NCBI GenBank assembly: GCA_945928865.1
Contig: CAMENZ010000008.1
Location: 1 to 64,000 of the forward strand
DNA: 64,000 nucleotides
Origin: an uncultured Clostridia bacterium
GTDB lineage: Bacteria; Bacillota; Clostridia; Peptostreptococcales; Anaerovoracaceae
Reading direction: 5' to 3'
Positions 8,464 through 18,111 of the stretch are shown piece after piece (positions within the stretch are counted from its first letter, which is position 1; each line of letters opens with the position of its first letter). The position numbers were made by a program, and so were the translations under genes. The notes beneath the pieces were generated by a model. It was not told the DNA's origin, made no database searches, and saw only the letters and a program-made list of their open reading frames with translations.

Positions 8464-8492
8464 AAAGCCACCGGATGAGCCGGTGGCTTTTT
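8464..8492. terminator. bidirectional intrinsic terminator
   Basis: An 11-bp perfect stem AAAGCCACCGG/CCGGTGGCTTT with a 5-base loop, followed by T residues on the plus strand. It lies 16 bases after ychF and 30 bases beyond the convergent gene ending at 8522, so it can serve both. Confidence 0.9.
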
Positions 8493-8521
8493 CTATACCA
8501 TATAAGGAGTTTTAGCAAGCC

Positions 8522-9337
8522 CTATTTTTTACCATAATAGCAAGTAGCTTTATAGACCTTATATTTCAAAGCTTCATCATCTATGTCCTCTTCATAAAAA
8601 GCAGTCCATGACTTTCCCTCTTTTACTCCTGAAAACTTAGCAATCATGATAGGTTTATCACCTTCTACACTAGCTTTTGCTCCTCCTATCCATTCTGCCT
8701 TGTTCAATTTATACAGGCTCGGATCCTTCTTTATAGCTTTCAAAATATCTTCTTCGTAGATTTTGTAATAATCTTCCAGGTTTCCTGCAGGCAATCTTAA
8801 ACCTTTGTATTCATAATATTCCTTTTGACCATCATTTTTCACATTACTCTGGTTACCATAAAAGATTAAAGTTGCATTAAAAGGCTTCATATACTTATAC
8901 TCATTTAACTTGATATTTTTTAATTTACCTCTCACCAATACTTCTTCCCCGTCAATACTTCCTCTTATTTCTCTATATTCCGGAAAATCCGGCTCTGCTT
9001 CTCTTCCCCTTATAGTATAGCTACTTTTTAATTTTCGCCTAAAAAATTTATTCTTTTCACTCCAACTAACCTTAATTAAAGATAAGCCCCTATAGCTCTC
9101 AGCATATAGGGGTAATTTCTTTTCAGGTAAATCTTTGTATATAAACTTTGTCAACTTAACTTTTTTATTTTGCTTAACTGTCTTTATAGTTCTGTGAATG
9201 ACATTAATAGCTTCCCTTCCATTATTGTCATTAGCATATACCATAGATGTGGCTGTAAAAGCTACAATTAAACAAAGTAACATAAGTACTGTTTTTTCTA
9301 ATAATCTATAAATATTTTTTCTTATATCACTGCTCAT
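8522..9337 (-). CDS. secreted protein of unknown function, coupled to the large adhesin
   Basis: 271 residues. An N-terminal hydrophobic segment (about residues 14-33) ending in VYA-ND looks like a signal peptide. The rest is hydrophilic and lysine-rich, with no motif I recognise and no LPXTG. The ATG overlaps the last 11 bases of the 2274-residue adhesin gene, which indicates translational coupling and probably a joint role, for example as a wall-associated partner or chaperone of the adhesin. No cysteine pair or catalytic triad stands out. Function is unknown. Confidence 0.75.
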   Translation of the reverse strand: MSSDIRKNIYRLLEKTVLMLLCLIVAFTATSMVYANDNNGREAINVIHRTIKTVKQNKKVKLTKFIYKDLPEKKLPLYAESYRGLSLIKVSWSEKNKFFRRKLKSSYTIRGREAEPDFPEYREIRGSIDGEEVLVRGKLKNIKLNEYKYMKPFNATLIFYGNQSNVKNDGQKEYYEYKGLRLPAGNLEDYYKIYEEDILKAIKKDPSLYKLNKAEWIGGAKASVEGDKPIMIAKFSGVKEGKSWTAFYEEDIDDEALKYKVYKATCYYGKK

Positions 9338-12300
9338 TTTTAATCCTCCTTAATTTCCTATTACATATTATCCCAATCAATGAAGCAATACATAATAGCC
9401 AATACATACTATCTAAGGTTTCTACTCCTGTTTTAGGGACGGTTACACTGCTTCCATCTTCCTCTTCTTCCTCTTCAAATTCTTCCGAAACCCCATATTC
9501 CTCTTCAGGCTTTTCTTCTTCTATAATATACACCGTCTGCTCTTCATCAGTAATATCTGTATGAGATGCAACTTCGATGTTATCCTGGTATAGTCTTTCA
9601 AATACTACTGTGGTTTTTCCCTCTAGACTCCTTGAATCAAGTGTGAAAATAACTTCTACTACTCCATCTCTTTTTTCAGCAGTAAATGTATTTTCAGCTG
9701 TAACAGGCTTTCCATTTACAAGCAGCTCTTTTCCGGTAGCCTTATCCATTAAAGTTCCTACTACCTTATAGCTCTTACCTATTACTAAGTTAGTGTATTT
9801 TACATAATCAATAAAAGTAGCTTTCTTTTCAGCCTTTGAAATATTAGTTCCTGTCTTAATATCCGCAGCACGAGTTCCGATAGATGGTTTATCCGGTTCA
9901 TTAGGTACACTTGGTGTTGGCGGAGTTGGTGGGATTATGATTTTTTCATCCTTAACTCTATTCTTAAGAATTTCTACATCATTTTCCTTTCCTTTATTTA
10001 TCTTAACCTGAACGCTGTCTGTTTTAGTATTTGTTCTAACTCCTGTTACATTTTCCATATAGATTAGTTTAGATAAGTCAGTTCCAATTCCTGAAACAGA
10101 AGGCTTATCCTTTTCTTCTACTTTTCCCTGAATAACATTAGTATGAGAAACTTCTAAATTACCTCCCTTATCTAAGATATATGTAAATGTTCCTCCTAAG
10201 CCGTCAGATAAATCCTTTCTTTCATTTAGCGGGATTTCAGTTTCTATTCCTAATAAAAGTATAGCTGCCTTATGGTCATAAACCTGATTACCTTCCGTAT
10301 CTAAAATCCCTGTCTCCTTAGTAGAAATTTCTTCCGGCTCTTTCACACCATTTCCGTTTACATCCTTCCAGCTCTCTACTTTCTTAACTTTTGGAGTATG
10401 AGTAATATTAAAAGTAGCCTCAGAAGAACTCTCTCCTGCACCCTTAAATGTGAAGCTTTCCTTTACTTCCAATAGGCTTTCACCCTTAGTTTTCTTAAAT
10501 TCCTTAGTGTACTCTGAATAAGTTCCTGTAAAGGAAGTTTCCTGCACATACTCTTTTTCAGCTCCATCTAAAATATATTTTATTACATTACCAATTACCT
10601 TGACGAATAACCTCTTTCCATTTGGAAGCATTATGTCCGTTTCTTCATTATCCTTTAGCTTAATATTTACTCTAGTTTCAGCCTTATCTACAGAAATTTC
10701 ATAGTTCTTATCCTTTATGCTACTACCTAGCGTTAGATTTTCACCTGAAATACTTATATTTCCCATTGGGTAGCGATTTTGAACACTTAAATCAATTTCA
10801 GCCTTTCCAAAACTCATCATAGTAATTTCACCTGAAATTCCATCAGGAATATATGAAATTTTAGGACTGCCAGCTGATAGTTTATCACCTAAAGTGAAAA
10901 ATAGCCTATATGGAAGAAGTGTATAGCCCTCTCTTGTAGAAAGTTCCTTAACAAAATATACTCCGCTAGGAAGTTTCTCCTTTACTAAGGCTTTTCCATT
11001 TTCATCAGGAGTAAATACTGAAAGAAGGCTTCCCTCTTTAACTTTTTTATCTCCAACCAAAATTTCATCACGGTTAAAAATTCCAAAATTTGCACCATTT
11101 CCCTTTACATAAGTATCCTTATTAAATCCTGTTTCAAAACCTTTTTCAAGGTCAATTTCAACATTATATAGCTTATTCTTAAACTCTAAATTGGATGTTA
11201 TAAGTGGGGTAAACTGGTCTTTATACTTAAGCTCTACCCTCTTAGCTTCTTCATCTCGTATATATTCACTTGGAGCTTCAAGCTCTTTTACATAATACTT
11301 TCCAAGTGGAAGAAGTGAGCTTACAGCTTCCCCCTTATCATTAGTTTTGATAATTTCAACTAAAGCAGATTTTGAAAATCTCATAGTCTTTTTAAGTCCT
11401 GAAATTAGAATAACTCCTGCATCTTTTCCTGACTTTCCTTTTCCTTTATAGATATATGCTGTATATCCATCAGGATATGTAATAACTATAGGTTCATTTC
11501 CGGGAGCTTCTGAAATGACCTCAATTTCATAGCCTTCCACTTCGCCGGTTTTAGGACTTTCAATTCTCTTAGAAGTAAAACTTACTTCATCAGTAATATC
11601 TGATTCCAGTATTGGATTTTTAGGTGATAACTTTTTATACCAATCTAAAATGTATCTTTCTTCACCTGACTTTTCTTTTCTTAAATACTCTATCTTAGGA
11701 AGCACTTCCTTGAAGTTCTTACTTACCATATCTTGCTTAACATAGATATTAGTTTTAAGGCTATTGCCTAAATACATAACTTCGGTTTTAATGCCATCTT
11801 TACTCATATAGTAGATTGAAGGTTTTTCACCTTCCGTTTTAAGCTTAGTAACATTATTCTTAGTTTCCTCTATATATCCTGCTCCAAGAGTTAAATTAGA
11901 ATTAGCTCCTTCAGGTTTTTCTAATGTAATATTAAATACTCCTTCTTCAAGTTTGGATTTTAATTTAAAGCTGTCAAATTCATAGCTAAAGTCTATTGGA
12001 TTTTTAGGTTCCATATAGAAGTTTGTGCTAAATACTTCTACTTTTTTCTTTTCAAAATTTCCTTTTTCTGTGGATTTTGTAAAGCTTCCATTATCAAGAA
12101 GTGTAATATATTCAGCTCCATTAGTAGCTATTATATAGTTATCATCAGCTCCCGGCTTTCCTGTGAAGTCCAGCTCCCTATATCCTTCAGGAATTTTATA
12201 GCTATATATTACTTTTCCCTCTTTATCAGATAAAACAAAGGCTTTTTCTAATTTCTTTTCTTCCCCTCTATAGTAGCCTAAGGTATGCACTTTATATGAG

Positions 12301-15300
12301 TTATTTTCCCCTTCTACTATTTTAAAATCTCCTACTTTTAAGCCTTCTACTAACTTTTCACCTGTTTCCCATTCAAATTTAGTCTTAGTTTCTTTAACAG
12401 GTTTAGTGTCTCCTTCATCATCAAAATCACCATCACCATTACTATCTAAACCGGGTTTAACTTCTCTTTCTTCTTTGGCTAAATCAGATGTTGTTAATTT
12501 ATCTGAGATATATATTTTCTTTATTTCTCTTTTTGCCCCAATATCTGAAAAATCCACCTGATTTCCAAATACATCCTTTGAAATTTTTCCATCTATCTCA
12601 TAAGTATCTGTTTCAAGAGATGTTGTAAGTCTGGATTTTTTTTCATGAGATGCTATATCTGTTATTTGAAGGTAGTTTTCAATAGGGTTTAAAACCTTAT
12701 CCCCTACTTTAGCTGATGGAGTGGTAGTCAAAATATTATCCGTAAAGCCATCCTTCTTATTAGTAGTTTTTATAGCCTTTATATCTATCTTAGCTTTACC
12801 ATTAGAAGTATATACAGTATCTACTTCAATATCATAAGTATAATCATATATATCATCAGATTTTGATAAGGTATATGTATACTTAGTATTTTCCTTTTCG
12901 CTTGTTACATACATTCTAATTAGTTTATTAGCCTCTGATTTTTGTCTATCGGATATGAACCAAAGATTTTCACCGGTTAAAAGCTCTAACCCTCCACTAG
13001 CATATACACCTGCTCTATAGCTATATTCATCAAGTCCCTTTATATCTTCTTCCGGATTTCCTTCATGAGTAATTTTATCTACAGGAATTTCTATTTTCTT
13101 TCCTGAGATGCTATCATAAAAATCTCCTCCTAAATTACCATCATTTAGCTCTACATCTTCATCTGAAAAAATTCCAAAGATAGCATTTTCTAAGGCTTTT
13201 TCCTTTTCATAAAGGAACTTTATTACTTCCTTTCCTTTTTCTTTGACCTTCTTAAAGCCGGAAAGAATCTCTCCCATCTTTTTAATTATGATTCTTCCCT
13301 TAGCGTTATTATTAGTCATGGAAACGGCTTTATAGTAGCCTTCATAAGGATAATCATCTTTATCATAAGCTTCATCCGTTTTAGATATTTCACCATCCTG
13401 TGTAACCTTATGGGACGGATTACCATCAATATGCATATTTTGTTTTTCAACTTTAAAGGTGTATAAGTTAAATATTTCATTTATCTTATATTTATCTTTA
13501 TCCTTATATTTTACACTCTTTCCATCATGATCAAATATTCCTACAGTATCAGTGTATGAAGAGCTTAGTAGTGCTTTAGTCTGGTTTTCAGATATTAAGC
13601 CGTAATTTTTACTTACAGCTTCCCCTTTCCCCTTATATTCACCTACATAGTATCCTTCAGGAAGCTGCCACTCCATAAGTTCATAAGTTCCATAAGGAAT
13701 CTCATAAGGAATGACTATTTCACCGTTACTATTAGCATTAAATGTATATGGTCCATCTTTAGTAATACTTTCTGCATTAGGTAAAAATCTTTCACAGTTT
13801 TTAGAAAGTTTAGGGTCTGTAATAAGCTGATTTCCTTTATACCTTATATAGAATTTTGTTTCATTGGAAAATACAGTTTTTCCTGTTTCAGCATTAGTTT
13901 TAACTACTTTAATAACATTAGTCTTTTTCTTATTTCTAATGTTATAGTCGTACCTGTCATCATTTGTTCCAGATACATCATAAGCCTTATTATGTTCTCC
14001 AATATCTACTATAAAACTTTCCAGTGTATAGCTTTCATCATCAGCACTTGCTTCTTCTACAGTGTAGCTTCCATAAGGAATATCAAGAATTAGTAAATCT
14101 CCGTTTGTCCCTATTTTCATAGGTTCTTCTTCTGATGAAGCTCCCCCATTATCACGGGTTACCCTATACACTGCTGTTCCATCAGGAAGGGCTTTTTCTT
14201 TAGTGTATCTAATATATGGATGGTTTTCAAAACCTCCTGAATTAAGCCTCATTTTCCAAAGGGATTTTGTGCTATCCTTTTGTACTCCGGAAGATTTATC
14301 AGGTTCAAATACATTTTCACTTTCAAGGGATTTTGATAGAGTAATTTTTCCTCTATAGTTATCGTTTATATATACCTGTGTTCCAAAGGTTAATATATCA
14401 GATACACTCCCTATATTCCCCTTTCCTACTCCCTCATTTAATGAGCCTGTATCTCCATCTGTTACTGTCCATTTTACATCATACTCAATTTCACTCCAGC
14501 TTTCAGGTTCACTTTCGCAGTTTCTACTATCGTTACTTTCACCATAGTAATCTACCCTATATCTCCTATATCCCGTATCAGGCTCTATGAATCTTCCATC
14601 CGGTCTAATCTCTTTTATTTCATAATTTACACTTGCTGTCCATGTAAGCTTTATAGGGTTTACAGTGCAGTGAACCTTTTTATCCACTATATGATCCCTT
14701 GATCCGCTTTCAGTTTCTGTAAATTCTTCCGCCTCACTCCAGGGCTCATCCGATAAAGAAGCTACGCTTCCATAGGTATCAAGTGTTACTCTATCAACTT
14801 CAGCTCCATCTTTAAGAAGTACATAGGTAGCATTTAGCTCCGCATCTCCCATAGGGGTTTTATCGTTTCCGTCAAAACCCGGATTCTTATCCTTTTTCTC
14901 CACCTTAAATTCAAAGGTAGGAAAATATTCAGGCTTAGGTCTTTTCTTTTCAATGGTAGGTTTTTCTTCATTTCCTAGTTTAATAAAGAGTTCAAGAGGG
15001 TCTGCGTGTCCTGTTACAACAGGCTGTCTATGACCTGAGCCATCTTTTAATTCCCAGTAAATTAAATCATTTACATCTTTACAGTCCCTTCTATGAGCCT
15101 TCTTCTTAAGTTTAAATGTTGTTTCTTTATCAAGATCACCAGTATATGTAATCTTATACTCATACTTACCATTTACATTTAAAAGCTCAACTTTTAAATT
15201 CTTGCTAGGTTTCCACTCTTTATTCTTTCTTTCAAAAGCTTCAAATTCAAAAGCCTTACTCTTAATTACAGGAATTGTCTTTTCCCATACATTATTTCCA

Positions 15301-16151
15301 TCCTCATCTGTAAGTTTCATAGGCTTAGGTTTATAGTAATCTTGTGTTCCTAATTTCTCTTCATAGCTATAGTGTTTTTGTATTAGCATTTCCATATGCT
15401 TATATATATCATAGGCTGCTCTTCCCTTTAGTGGGTCTTGATAATGCAGTTTAGAAATTAAACCATTTCTTCTTCCCCACTGACCTACATTGTAGTATAG
15501 TCCATTTTGAACTAAGTTAAAATTCTTATCTCTAAATTCCTGCTGAGTTTCGTGTATTAGCTGTCTTGTAGCTGCTTCCCAGTCATCCATAGTATATCTT
15601 TTAGCATTCTTCTGATAGTATATGGAATCCTTAAACCCTAAATCATCAGTTAAAGTTGAAATATCTCCTGTATCAAGCTTTCCATAGTATGTACAAAGGC
15701 TGATATTCTTTAATATATGTTGCTTTTTATATTTTTCATATATTCTTTTAACAAAATTCTTATTTCCTGCTGCATTATCTTCTTCAACTTCGTTATACCA
15801 AGCTGTAAGTTTATCAGTACTAGGAGCTTCTCTAACTCCATGTTCCACGCAATAGGCTGTAATATATTCATTTCCTTTAAGGACTCTATATTCTGTTAGA
15901 TACTCCTTTTCCTGAATACTCCATCTTCCTATGCTCTGGGTGTTGTAGTTTAAAAGATACATTTCAAAGAAGCTCATTTCCTTAGGAGAATATGAATATG
16001 CTTTTCCGTTAGCATCTTTTAACTTATGTAGCTCTCTAAAGGTTCCGCTTCTATCCTTTACTTTAGCAGCATAGGATATATCTGCCGGAAAGCTTGTAAA
16101 GAGCATTACTAGGGCTAAGATTAACGCCCCAATTTTTCTAAATACTTTCAT
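9327..16151 (-). CDS. giant cell-wall-anchored adhesin with Cna-B/SpaA and VaFE domains
   Basis: 2274 residues. Signal peptide at residues 1-28. Residues about 80-210 look like a Cys-Gln thioester adhesin head: TAYCVEHG puts the reactive cysteine at 101, and WEAATRQLIHE at about 192-201 matches the ATQ..IWE block, but with Arg at the usual Gln position (196) and Gln at 197. The middle is a long stalk of SpaA/Cna-B-like domains; typical edges are VPYGSYTVEE-like, PYGTYELMEWQLPEGY and SGVYFVKELSTREGYTL. Two calcium-loop-like DxNxDG stretches occur. Near the C-terminus a VaFE-type domain (IGTRAADIKTG ... VVFERLY) follows a proline linker, then an acidic spacer, the sorting signal VPKTG, a hydrophobic helix and a basic tail. 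Sortase would anchor it to peptidoglycan. The role is probably attachment to host or partner cells. Confidence 0.9.
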   Translation of the reverse strand: MKVFRKIGALILALVMLFTSFPADISYAAKVKDRSGTFRELHKLKDANGKAYSYSPKEMSFFEMYLLNYNTQSIGRWSIQEKEYLTEYRVLKGNEYITAYCVEHGVREAPSTDKLTAWYNEVEEDNAAGNKNFVKRIYEKYKKQHILKNISLCTYYGKLDTGDISTLTDDLGFKDSIYYQKNAKRYTMDDWEAATRQLIHETQQEFRDKNFNLVQNGLYYNVGQWGRRNGLISKLHYQDPLKGRAAYDIYKHMEMLIQKHYSYEEKLGTQDYYKPKPMKLTDEDGNNVWEKTIPVIKSKAFEFEAFERKNKEWKPSKNLKVELLNVNGKYEYKITYTGDLDKETTFKLKKKAHRRDCKDVNDLIYWELKDGSGHRQPVVTGHADPLELFIKLGNEEKPTIEKKRPKPEYFPTFEFKVEKKDKNPGFDGNDKTPMGDAELNATYVLLKDGAEVDRVTLDTYGSVASLSDEPWSEAEEFTETESGSRDHIVDKKVHCTVNPIKLTWTASVNYEIKEIRPDGRFIEPDTGYRRYRVDYYGESNDSRNCESEPESWSEIEYDVKWTVTDGDTGSLNEGVGKGNIGSVSDILTFGTQVYINDNYRGKITLSKSLESENVFEPDKSSGVQKDSTKSLWKMRLNSGGFENHPYIRYTKEKALPDGTAVYRVTRDNGGASSEEEPMKIGTNGDLLILDIPYGSYTVEEASADDESYTLESFIVDIGEHNKAYDVSGTNDDRYDYNIRNKKKTNVIKVVKTNAETGKTVFSNETKFYIRYKGNQLITDPKLSKNCERFLPNAESITKDGPYTFNANSNGEIVIPYEIPYGTYELMEWQLPEGYYVGEYKGKGEAVSKNYGLISENQTKALLSSSYTDTVGIFDHDGKSVKYKDKDKYKINEIFNLYTFKVEKQNMHIDGNPSHKVTQDGEISKTDEAYDKDDYPYEGYYKAVSMTNNNAKGRIIIKKMGEILSGFKKVKEKGKEVIKFLYEKEKALENAIFGIFSDEDVELNDGNLGGDFYDSISGKKIEIPVDKITHEGNPEEDIKGLDEYSYRAGVYASGGLELLTGENLWFISDRQKSEANKLIRMYVTSEKENTKYTYTLSKSDDIYDYTYDIEVDTVYTSNGKAKIDIKAIKTTNKKDGFTDNILTTTPSAKVGDKVLNPIENYLQITDIASHEKKSRLTTSLETDTYEIDGKISKDVFGNQVDFSDIGAKREIKKIYISDKLTTSDLAKEEREVKPGLDSNGDGDFDDEGDTKPVKETKTKFEWETGEKLVEGLKVGDFKIVEGENNSYKVHTLGYYRGEEKKLEKAFVLSDKEGKVIYSYKIPEGYRELDFTGKPGADDNYIIATNGAEYITLLDNGSFTKSTEKGNFEKKKVEVFSTNFYMEPKNPIDFSYEFDSFKLKSKLEEGVFNITLEKPEGANSNLTLGAGYIEETKNNVTKLKTEGEKPSIYYMSKDGIKTEVMYLGNSLKTNIYVKQDMVSKNFKEVLPKIEYLRKEKSGEERYILDWYKKLSPKNPILESDITDEVSFTSKRIESPKTGEVEGYEIEVISEAPGNEPIVITYPDGYTAYIYKGKGKSGKDAGVILISGLKKTMRFSKSALVEIIKTNDKGEAVSSLLPLGKYYVKELEAPSEYIRDEEAKRVELKYKDQFTPLITSNLEFKNKLYNVEIDLEKGFETGFNKDTYVKGNGANFGIFNRDEILVGDKKVKEGSLLSVFTPDENGKALVKEKLPSGVYFVKELSTREGYTLLPYRLFFTLGDKLSAGSPKISYIPDGISGEITMMSFGKAEIDLSVQNRYPMGNISISGENLTLGSSIKDKNYEISVDKAETRVNIKLKDNEETDIMLPNGKRLFVKVIGNVIKYILDGAEKEYVQETSFTGTYSEYTKEFKKTKGESLLEVKESFTFKGAGESSSEATFNITHTPKVKKVESWKDVNGNGVKEPEEISTKETGILDTEGNQVYDHKAAILLLGIETEIPLNERKDLSDGLGGTFTYILDKGGNLEVSHTNVIQGKVEEKDKPSVSGIGTDLSKLIYMENVTGVRTNTKTDSVQVKINKGKENDVEILKNRVKDEKIIIPPTPPTPSVPNEPDKPSIGTRAADIKTGTNISKAEKKATFIDYVKYTNLVIGKSYKVVGTLMDKATGKELLVNGKPVTAENTFTAEKRDGVVEVIFTLDSRSLEGKTTVVFERLYQDNIEVASHTDITDEEQTVYIIEEEKPEEEYGVSEEFEEEEEEDGSSVTVPKTGVETLDSMYWLLCIASLIGIICNRKLRRIKNEQ

Positions 16152-16199
16152 CTTTTTTCCTTTCTTTTAAGTGTTTAATTTAGTTAGTTATATATATTA

Positions 16200-16233
16200 A
16201 AAAGAGAGGAAAAATTCCTCTCTTTTAAAAAAA
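16200..16233. terminator. hairpin between the Fn3-like gene and the adhesin gene
   Basis: A 12-bp perfect inverted repeat AAAAGAGAGGAA/TTCCTCTCTTTT with a 3-base loop, 50 bases upstream of the adhesin start. AT-rich and symmetric. A second mini-palindrome AGGCG-TAA-CGCCT lies at 16241-16253. Together with the next hairpin this makes three stem-loops in 95 bases. Confidence 0.55.
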
Positions 16234-16265
16234 GTTATGAAGGCGTAACGCCTCTCTATATATTA

Positions 16266-16291
16266 AAAAAGAGAGCTTAAGCTCCCTTTTT
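16266..16291 (-). terminator. intrinsic terminator of the Fn3-like gene
   Basis: AGCTTAAGCT core extended by G-C and A-T pairs with one mismatch; on the minus strand it ends in TCTCTTTTTT. It begins 14 bases after the stop of the gene at 16305. A near-identical copy occurs at 17888-17913. Confidence 0.75.
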
Positions 16292-16304
16292 AATGTCTAT
16301 TTTA

Positions 16305-17399
16305 TTAGCATACCATCCAAACCTGATAAGCACCATTTCCTAAGTCTTTTACATATGGACAGCCCTTTTTATGTTCTTCAAGGCTTAAATCTATATATCC
16401 ATCAAGTCCGCCATAGCCACCTTCTTTTTTATCATCCCCATAAATTATTTCATCTATATCCATATATTGATTATATGTTATATCACTCCATACTATAGAC
16501 CAAGAAGAATTCTGCTCTGTAAGGGGTTCATCTACACCATTTACACCTGTTCTATTATAGTATTCAAATTCAGGGCAGACCTTTTTGATGTACTCCATCA
16601 TTCCATCGTGGATAATCTTAGCATCTACCTTTGGTTCCATTTTATATACTTCTGAATACTTACTATATATTTTCTTACCCTTAACTACTTTATATGCTCT
16701 TACCTTAAATTCATATCTATCAGACTTCTTAGCCTTATCTACTCCAAATAATCTATATGTTGCAGTTGCCCCTTTATATTTAGGTTTTCTAACGAATGTA
16801 TCTCCTAATGAATTTTTAAATTTACAGCTTTCAGCCCACTTAGTTCCTCTAGTGCTGCATCTCCATTTCATCTGATAGCCGGTGGCTCCCTTAACCTTAG
16901 TCCATTTGAAAACCCAGCTAAATGGTTTATCAAATCCTAATACTTTAGGTGCAGCTAAAGTGTTCTTAGCCTTACTAACCTTTTTTACCGGCTGCTCTAT
17001 CTTATTTTCATTTTTTACTTCTTCTCTTTTTTCAATATTTAATTTACCGTTGTTCTTTTCCCATTCAGCTATGAGTTTAGGCTTTATTAGTTCATAATTT
17101 GCCGCCATTTCCTTCTCTGAAATCGGTTTCATCTCTGTTCCATACTTCTCTTCCAAAAGCTGATGCATATATCCGAAAGCATAAAAACCTGCATTATTTA
17201 TGAAATCTAACGCCTTTCTTACTTCATCTGAAACGCCTTCGCTATTCATTAAAGCCTCCATATATTCACTATAGCTTAAGGAAAATACCTTATCTACCGT
17301 CAAATCCTTTACATTTACTCCTGCAAAACAAGTGCCTACGCTTAAAGCAAATGTCAATACCAATACAGTAAAAATTAAACCTAATCTTCTTAATTTCAT
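16305..17399 (-). CDS. secreted protein with a fibronectin type III-like domain
   Basis: 364 residues. A signal peptide (1-26, ending TCFAG) precedes a helical N-terminal part, a lysine/glutamate linker (about 110-145), and an Fn3-like domain at about 150-255: KWTKVKGATGYQMKW at the start, then VRAYKVVKGKKIYSKYSE at the end, the pattern common in clostridial surface proteins. The C-terminal part (about 255-364) is not recognised and ends in a terminal cysteine. No cell-wall sorting signal is visible. ATG has AGGAGG 8 bases upstream. It is transcribed toward the giant adhesin but separated from it by hairpins. Function unknown; a secreted matrix or adhesion accessory is plausible. Confidence 0.75.
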   Translation of the reverse strand: MKLRRLGLIFTVLVLTFALSVGTCFAGVNVKDLTVDKVFSLSYSEYMEALMNSEGVSDEVRKALDFINNAGFYAFGYMHQLLEEKYGTEMKPISEKEMAANYELIKPKLIAEWEKNNGKLNIEKREEVKNENKIEQPVKKVSKAKNTLAAPKVLGFDKPFSWVFKWTKVKGATGYQMKWRCSTRGTKWAESCKFKNSLGDTFVRKPKYKGATATYRLFGVDKAKKSDRYEFKVRAYKVVKGKKIYSKYSEVYKMEPKVDAKIIHDGMMEYIKKVCPEFEYYNRTGVNGVDEPLTEQNSSWSIVWSDITYNQYMDIDEIIYGDDKKEGGYGGLDGYIDLSLEEHKKGCPYVKDLGNGAYQVWMVC

Positions 17400-17490
17400 T
17401 TCTCTTTCCTCCTAAAATTCAAATTCATTATTCTCTCTTTTATTAAAAAATCCCTTTTTAAAATCTTCTTTTTCAATAGTTATTTCATTG

Positions 17491-17649
17491 CTATATGCTT
17501 CCATCAATTGAACCTTGTTGATGTTTAAAACCATTTTCCTTCATACTCTTTTTAATATCATAATATGCGTTATGCCAATCTGATTCAACATACCTTTTTT
17601 CTAACTCTTTAGTATCAAGGTCAAAGGCTATCTGTTTTTTGGTTCCCAT
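17491..17649 (-). pseudogene. vapD: truncated VapD-like (Cas2-fold endoribonuclease) gene
   Basis: The minus strand encodes 52 residues beginning KKQIAFDLDTKELEKRY and continuing through WHNAYYDIKKSM and ENGFKHQQGS, which is the conserved N-terminal half of VapD toxins. Intact VapD is about 90-95 residues; here TAG follows five codons after QGS. The following sequence, in another frame (17504-17412), encodes MEAYSNEITIEKEDFKKG and then 12 more residues, does not look like a VapD C-terminus, and ends in the Shine-Dalgarno region of the next gene. The best reading is a vapD broken by deletion and fused to unrelated DNA. A GGAAGGG ribosome site precedes the ATG. Confidence 0.6.
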
Positions 17650-17887
17650 CCTATTACCCTTCCATCTCGTATTTTAAAGGATTGATTAAGTGTATTTATT
17701 AAATCTCTATACATACTTTAACTCTCTTTGAACCCTTATTATCTATATCAAATTTATTAATCATTACCTAATTAAAAATATCTTTAACCCTTTACATTTT
17801 AACATTTTTATACCTAAAATGGAACCTAAAAATCTTTAATATTCCTTAGCCATTCCATATAAGCCATGTCTATAGTTCTATCCATAC

Positions 17888-17913
17888 TAAAAAAGAGAGC
17901 CTAAGCTCCCTTT
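17888..17913 (-). terminator. second copy of the AAAGAGAGC..GCTCCCTTT hairpin
   Basis: Nearly the same sequence as 16266-16291 (one base differs inside the palindromic core), so the pair flanks the Fn3-like gene and the vapD remnant. It may be a real terminator for whatever once lay upstream, or the trace of a duplication. Confidence 0.5.
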
Positions 17914-17921
17914 CACTATAG

Positions 17922-18111
17922 AAAAGTTGTCCACTTTTATAAAAATCCCTTTATCAGCCAACAAAATCCATGAAAAAGTTGCCCCTTTTCTTTAATTTAA
18001 ATTATATAGACAACTTTTACCATTTTTTTCCATGAGTGTTTACAATAAAAGGATAATTTTGTAAACTAAAGTTGTCCTAAAATGCCATTATACAAATCTT
18101 AGACAGCTTTT
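17922..18111. repeat. cluster of AAAGTTGTCC-type words in both orientations
   Basis: Matches: AAAGTTGTCC at 17923-17932, AAAGTTGCCC at 17975-17984, inverted GACAACTTTT at 18009-18018, AAAGTTGTCC at 18068-18077, inverted GACAGCTTTT at 18102-18111. The first lies in a small palindrome AAAAGT/ACTTTT. Spacing is 30-60 bases. Iteron-like sites of a lost plasmid or element are possible. Confidence 0.5.

Noticed and set aside
17922..18111. GTTGTC words as a CRISPR array
   Set aside because: Repeats are only 10 bases, occur in both orientations, and spacing is irregular; no cas genes are in the window. VapD has a Cas2-like fold but is not a Cas protein.
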